A DNA stretch of 64,000 bases, taken from the NCBI RefSeq assembly GCF_004363095.1, contig NZ_SNYO01000002.1:62001-126000 (forward strand), written 5' to 3'. The notes beneath the pieces are model-generated. The model made no database searches, had not been told where the DNA came from, and was given only the letters and a program-made list of their open reading frames with translations. Below, piece by piece: positions 61,347-64,000 of this stretch (position 1 is its first letter; each line of letters begins with the position of its first letter). The position numbers and the translations under genes were made by a program. The stretch is from Actinomycetospora succinea (GTDB lineage Bacteria > Actinomycetota > Actinomycetes > Mycobacteriales > Pseudonocardiaceae).

Positions 61347-62123
61347 TCAGCGACCCTCGAACCGCGGCGGCCGCTTCTCGGTGAACGCCGCGATCCCCTC
61401 GGCGGTGTCGGCGGTCTCCTGCAGCATGGTCACCGCCTCGAGCGAGTAGCCGGTCTCGCCGCGGTCGACGCCGCGGTTGATCATCGTCTTGCCGACGCGC
61501 ACGGCCAGCGGCGCCGCGCGGGCGATCCGCTGCCCCAGGGCGACGGCCTCGTCGAGCAGCGCGTCGTGGGCCGTCACCTTCTGCACGAGGCCGACGCGCT
61601 CGGCGGTCGCGGCGTCGAGCCGCTCGCCCGCGAGCACCATCCACTTCGTCCAGTGCCGGCCCATCACCGCCGGTCCGCGCAGCACGCCGAAGCCCGGGAC
61701 GAGGCCGATCCCGCTCTCGGGCATGGCGAACGCCGCCCGCTCGGAGGCGATCACCAGGTCGCACGCCAGCGCCAGCTCGCAGCCGCCGCCGAAGGCGTAG
61801 CCGTTGACCGCGGCGATCACCGGCAACGGCGACTCCTCGATCGCCGCGAACGTCCGCAGGCAGTCGGCCTGGAACGCCCGCTTGGCCGCGGTGCCGTCCA
61901 GCTCGCCGAACCCGGCGATGTCACCGCCCGCGGAGAACGCCTTGTCGCCGGCGCCGGTGAGCACCACGGCGCGCGTCGTCCCCGACGCCTCGAGCCGCGC
62001 GAGCGCGTCGCGCATCTGCGGCCAGAACGCCTCGGTGAGCGCGTTGAGCTTCTCGGGCCGGTCGAGGTGGATCACCGCGACCGGGCCGTCGTCTTTCACG
62101 GTGATCTCGGTGTACTCCGTCAT
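61347..62123 (-). CDS. Enoyl-CoA hydratase
   Basis: A 258-residue crotonase that, unlike the three in the 6-12 kb region, has both catalytic glutamates: GGGCELAL (about residue 112) and FAMPESGIGL (about 132). AFSAGGDIAGF and AVNGYAFGGG give the oxyanion hole. True syn-hydration of an enoyl-CoA is therefore likely. ATG 62123 overlaps the carboxyltransferase stop. Confidence 0.94.
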   Translation of the reverse strand: MTEYTEITVKDDGPVAVIHLDRPEKLNALTEAFWPQMRDALARLEASGTTRAVVLTGAGDKAFSAGGDIAGFGELDGTAAKRAFQADCLRTFAAIEESPLPVIAAVNGYAFGGGCELALACDLVIASERAAFAMPESGIGLVPGFGVLRGPAVMGRHWTKWMVLAGERLDAATAERVGLVQKVTAHDALLDEAVALGQRIARAAPLAVRVGKTMINRGVDRGETGYSLEAVTMLQETADTAEGIAAFTEKRPPRFEGR

Positions 62124-63721
62124 GGCCGAGCTCCCGTCCGGTGCGGCCGCTCGCCCCACGCGATCTCGATGCTGGTGGCGATCACGTGCCGGGTGGACGC
62201 CGGCGCGATGACGTCGTCGAGCGAGAGGTGCGCGGCGGCCTCCCACGGCTCGGACTCGGCGACCCACTCGGCGGTCAGCTCGGCGGCGCGGGCGTCGCGG
62301 GCCTCCGGGCCCTCGTCCTCGAGCAGGCGGTCGAGCGCGCGGCGGTGCACGGTGCGGATGCCGGTCTCGGGCGCCATGAACCCCATCTCGGCGGTGGGCC
62401 AGGCGTAGAGGAAGTCCGGCCGGGTGGGGCGCCCGCCCATGGCGAAGTGCCCGCCGCCGTAGGCCTTGCGCAGCACGACGCCGACGCGCGGGACCGTGGC
62501 CCGGGCGATGCGCGAGACCGTGCGCTCGTAGGCGTGCAGGATGCCGGCGCGCTCGGCCTGGCTGCCGATCATCAGGCCCGGCACGTCGTGCAGGAACACG
62601 AGCGGCAGCCCGAAGGTGTCGCAGAGGTCGACGAAGTCGTGCTCCTTGGCCAGCGACTCGGGGTCGAGCGCGCCGGCGCGGACCAGGGGCTGGTTGGCGA
62701 CGATCCCCACCGGCCGGCCCTCGATCCGGGCGAGCGCGCACAGCAGGCTCGGGCCCCACCCGTCCGCCCATGGCAGCACCGACTCGGCGTCGGCGACGCC
62801 GGCGATCACCTCGCGCATGTCGTAGCCCGCGCGGGCGCCGGTGGGCACGACGTCGGCGAGGTCGGTGCGGGCGGGCGCCACGGAGTCGCTCACCGGGGCG
62901 GGCAGCGCGGCGTTGGACGGCAGGTACGACAGGAACGCGCCGAGCGCGGCGAGCGCGTCGCGCTCGGTGTCGACGACGAGGTGCGCGTTGCCGGCGGCCG
63001 TCGCGGCCTCGGGGCCGCCGAGCTCGTCGTCGGACACGCGCTCGCCGATCGCGGGCTCGACCACCGACGGCCCCGACAGGGCCACCGACGACCCGCGGGT
63101 CATGACGACGTAGTGCGCCGTGGCGGCGTGCAGGGCCGAGTCGCCGTAGCTCGGGCCGAGCACGGCGGCCGCGCGCGGGACCGCGGGCGAGCCGTCGGTG
63201 GCGCCGAGGAAGCTCGTGAAGTCCAGGGGCAGGCCGGAGAACCGCCAGCCCATGACGTCGGGCATGCGGCCGCCGTCGGCGTCGCAGAGCAGCACCAGCG
63301 GGAACCCGCCGCGCTGGGCGTGCTCGATGAGGCGGCCCTGCTTGCGCATGCTGATCGGCGCGGTGGTCCCGGCGACGGCCGTCGCGTCGATGCCGATCAC
63401 GCCGACCCGGCGCCCGTCGAGCGTGCCGAACCCGGTGACGACGGCGTCACCGGGCACCGGCTTCTCGCGCCGGATCTCCGGCTCGGCGAGCGCCCCGATC
63501 TCGAACCAGGTCCCCGCGTCCACGAGCCGCGCGACCCGCTCGCGCACCGTCATCCGGCCCGACGCGTGGTGCCGCGCGATCGCCTGCTCGCCGCCCATGG
63601 CCTCGGCGGCGGCGCGGCGGCGGTCGAGCTCGGCGTGCGCGGCGTCCATGCCCGCGCGTGAGGTGGACACGCCGTTCGCGCGCCCCCCGGCGTGCTCGAC
63701 CGGCACGATGGCCTCCCGCAT
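62120..63721 (-). CDS. Acyl-CoA carboxylase, carboxyltransferase (beta) subunit
   Basis: A 533-residue carboxyltransferase of the propionyl-/methylcrotonyl-/geranyl-CoA carboxylase family. The N-terminal crotonase-like half has RHHASGRMTVRERVARLVDAGTWFEIG and GVIGIDATAVAGTTAP. The C-terminal half has the biotin-proximal DVPGLMIGSQAERAGILHAYERTVS and VVLRKAYGGGHFAMGGR. It moves CO2 from biotin to an acyl-CoA. ATG 63721 begins the eight-gene operon and has no clear ribosome site, so it may be leaderless. The biotin carboxylase partner is divergent at 63796. The substrate could be a branched or isoprenoid acyl-CoA. Confidence 0.93.
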   Translation of the reverse strand: MREAIVPVEHAGGRANGVSTSRAGMDAAHAELDRRRAAAEAMGGEQAIARHHASGRMTVRERVARLVDAGTWFEIGALAEPEIRREKPVPGDAVVTGFGTLDGRRVGVIGIDATAVAGTTAPISMRKQGRLIEHAQRGGFPLVLLCDADGGRMPDVMGWRFSGLPLDFTSFLGATDGSPAVPRAAAVLGPSYGDSALHAATAHYVVMTRGSSVALSGPSVVEPAIGERVSDDELGGPEAATAAGNAHLVVDTERDALAALGAFLSYLPSNAALPAPVSDSVAPARTDLADVVPTGARAGYDMREVIAGVADAESVLPWADGWGPSLLCALARIEGRPVGIVANQPLVRAGALDPESLAKEHDFVDLCDTFGLPLVFLHDVPGLMIGSQAERAGILHAYERTVSRIARATVPRVGVVLRKAYGGGHFAMGGRPTRPDFLYAWPTAEMGFMAPETGIRTVHRRALDRLLEDEGPEARDARAAELTAEWVAESEPWEAAAHLSLDDVIAPASTRHVIATSIEIAWGERPHRTGARP

Positions 63722-63750
63722 GACGTGACGTGGCTCTCGCGGCGACGGTA

Positions 63751-63776
63751 ATCTACCATCCGGCCGTTTGGTAGAT
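63751..63776. promoter_or_regulatory. Operator-like CTACCAAACGnnCGG site, copy 2
   Basis: ATCTACC and GGTAGAT, perfect 7-bp arms around a 12-bp spacer, lie between the divergent carboxylase subunits. On the minus strand it reads CTACCAAACGGCCGG, matching copy 1 at 55054. One regulator could switch both carboxylase genes and the esterase-monooxygenase operon. Confidence 0.7.
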
Positions 63777-63795
63777 GAGTTCTCGGGAGGTCGCC

Positions 63796-64000
63796 ATGCT
63801 CGGCTCCGTCCTCGTCGCCAACCGGGGTGAGGTGGCCGTCCGGATCGTGCGCGCCTGCCGCGAACTGGGGCTGCGCTCGATCGTGGTGCACACCGACGTC
63901 GACGCCGGGTCGCTGGCGGTGCGCGTCGCCGACGACGCCGTGCCCGTGGCCTCCTACCTGGACGTCGACGCCGTCGTGCGCGCGGCGCTCGACGGCGGGG
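63796..64000 (+). CDS. Biotin carboxylase subunit of acyl-CoA carboxylase, truncated by window edge
   Basis: The first 68 residues of an ATP-dependent biotin carboxylase (alpha) subunit. The opening [39 protein letters not shown] is the universal start of this family. ATG 63796 follows CGGGAGG. It is divergent from the carboxyltransferase gene, so the two subunits are on opposite strands behind one operator. Whether a biotin carrier domain is fused cannot be seen. Confidence 0.93.
   Translation, partial: MLGSVLVANRGEVAVRIVRACRELGLRSIVVHTDVDAGSLAVRVADDAVPVASYLDVDAVVRAALDGG

Overview
The window is a very GC-rich, densely packed piece of chromosome. Gene content points to an actinomycete: catalase-peroxidase KatG, a GAF-ANTAR antiterminator, a mycofactocin-coupled short-chain dehydrogenase, a CtpE-like P-type ATPase, F420/FMN luciferase-like enzymes, five cytochrome P450 loci and seven TetR regulators. 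A Pseudonocardiaceae-like soil organism is my inference. I see no rRNA, tRNA, CRISPR array or transposase.

Layout. 0-14 kb is a catabolic region: Rieske oxygenase alpha and beta subunits, acyl-CoA synthetase, three crotonase-fold enzymes (one fused to an NTF2/SnoaL domain), acyl-CoA dehydrogenase, dehydrogenases, a luciferase-like enzyme and two paralogous TetR regulators. Five promoters between 3.1 and 12.8 kb carry one 18-bp operator-like motif, so this looks like a single regulon acting on an unidentified ring-containing or branched acid through CoA esters.

14-24.5 kb holds an aldo/keto reductase, a methyltransferase, a P450 broken by two frameshifts, a membrane protein plus carotenoid oxygenase pair, katG, and a membrane-bound class III nucleotidyl cyclase. 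24.5-26.7 kb is a P450-TetR pair enclosed by an imperfect inverted repeat of about 130-185 bp. 26.7-33.8 kb holds a PoxB-type pyruvate oxidase, a membrane-anchored esterase, a divergent TetR/P450 pair and selO. At 33.8-35.9 kb a DUF262-DUF1524 (GmrSD-like) defence gene sits between the 3' end of selO and a second copy of that 3' end, which looks like an insertion.

36-47.7 kb holds an FAD monooxygenase, a luciferase/FMN-reductase pair behind two copies of a 14-bp palindrome, an MFS exporter with an unusual C-terminal beta domain, a TetR-P450 operon, a P-type ATPase with a coupled O-methyltransferase, and two small unknown genes. 47.7-52.5 kb holds an orphan molybdopterin oxidoreductase, an AraC regulator, a calcium-loop-like repeat protein and a GAF-ANTAR protein with two hairpins in its leader.

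52.5-64 kb is a second catabolic cluster. Eight tightly packed genes on the minus strand encode an acyl-CoA carboxylase carboxyltransferase, enoyl-CoA hydratase, double-NTF2 protein, luciferase-like enzyme, P450, acyl-CoA ligase, double-hotdog hydratase and mycofactocin SDR. They are followed by an esterase and a Baeyer-Villiger monooxygenase, and face a divergent biotin carboxylase. Two promoters share a CTACCAAACG-type operator. Taken together this suggests hydroxylation, oxidation to a ketone, Baeyer-Villiger insertion, ester hydrolysis, CoA activation and carboxylation of an unknown, perhaps terpenoid or alicyclic, substrate.
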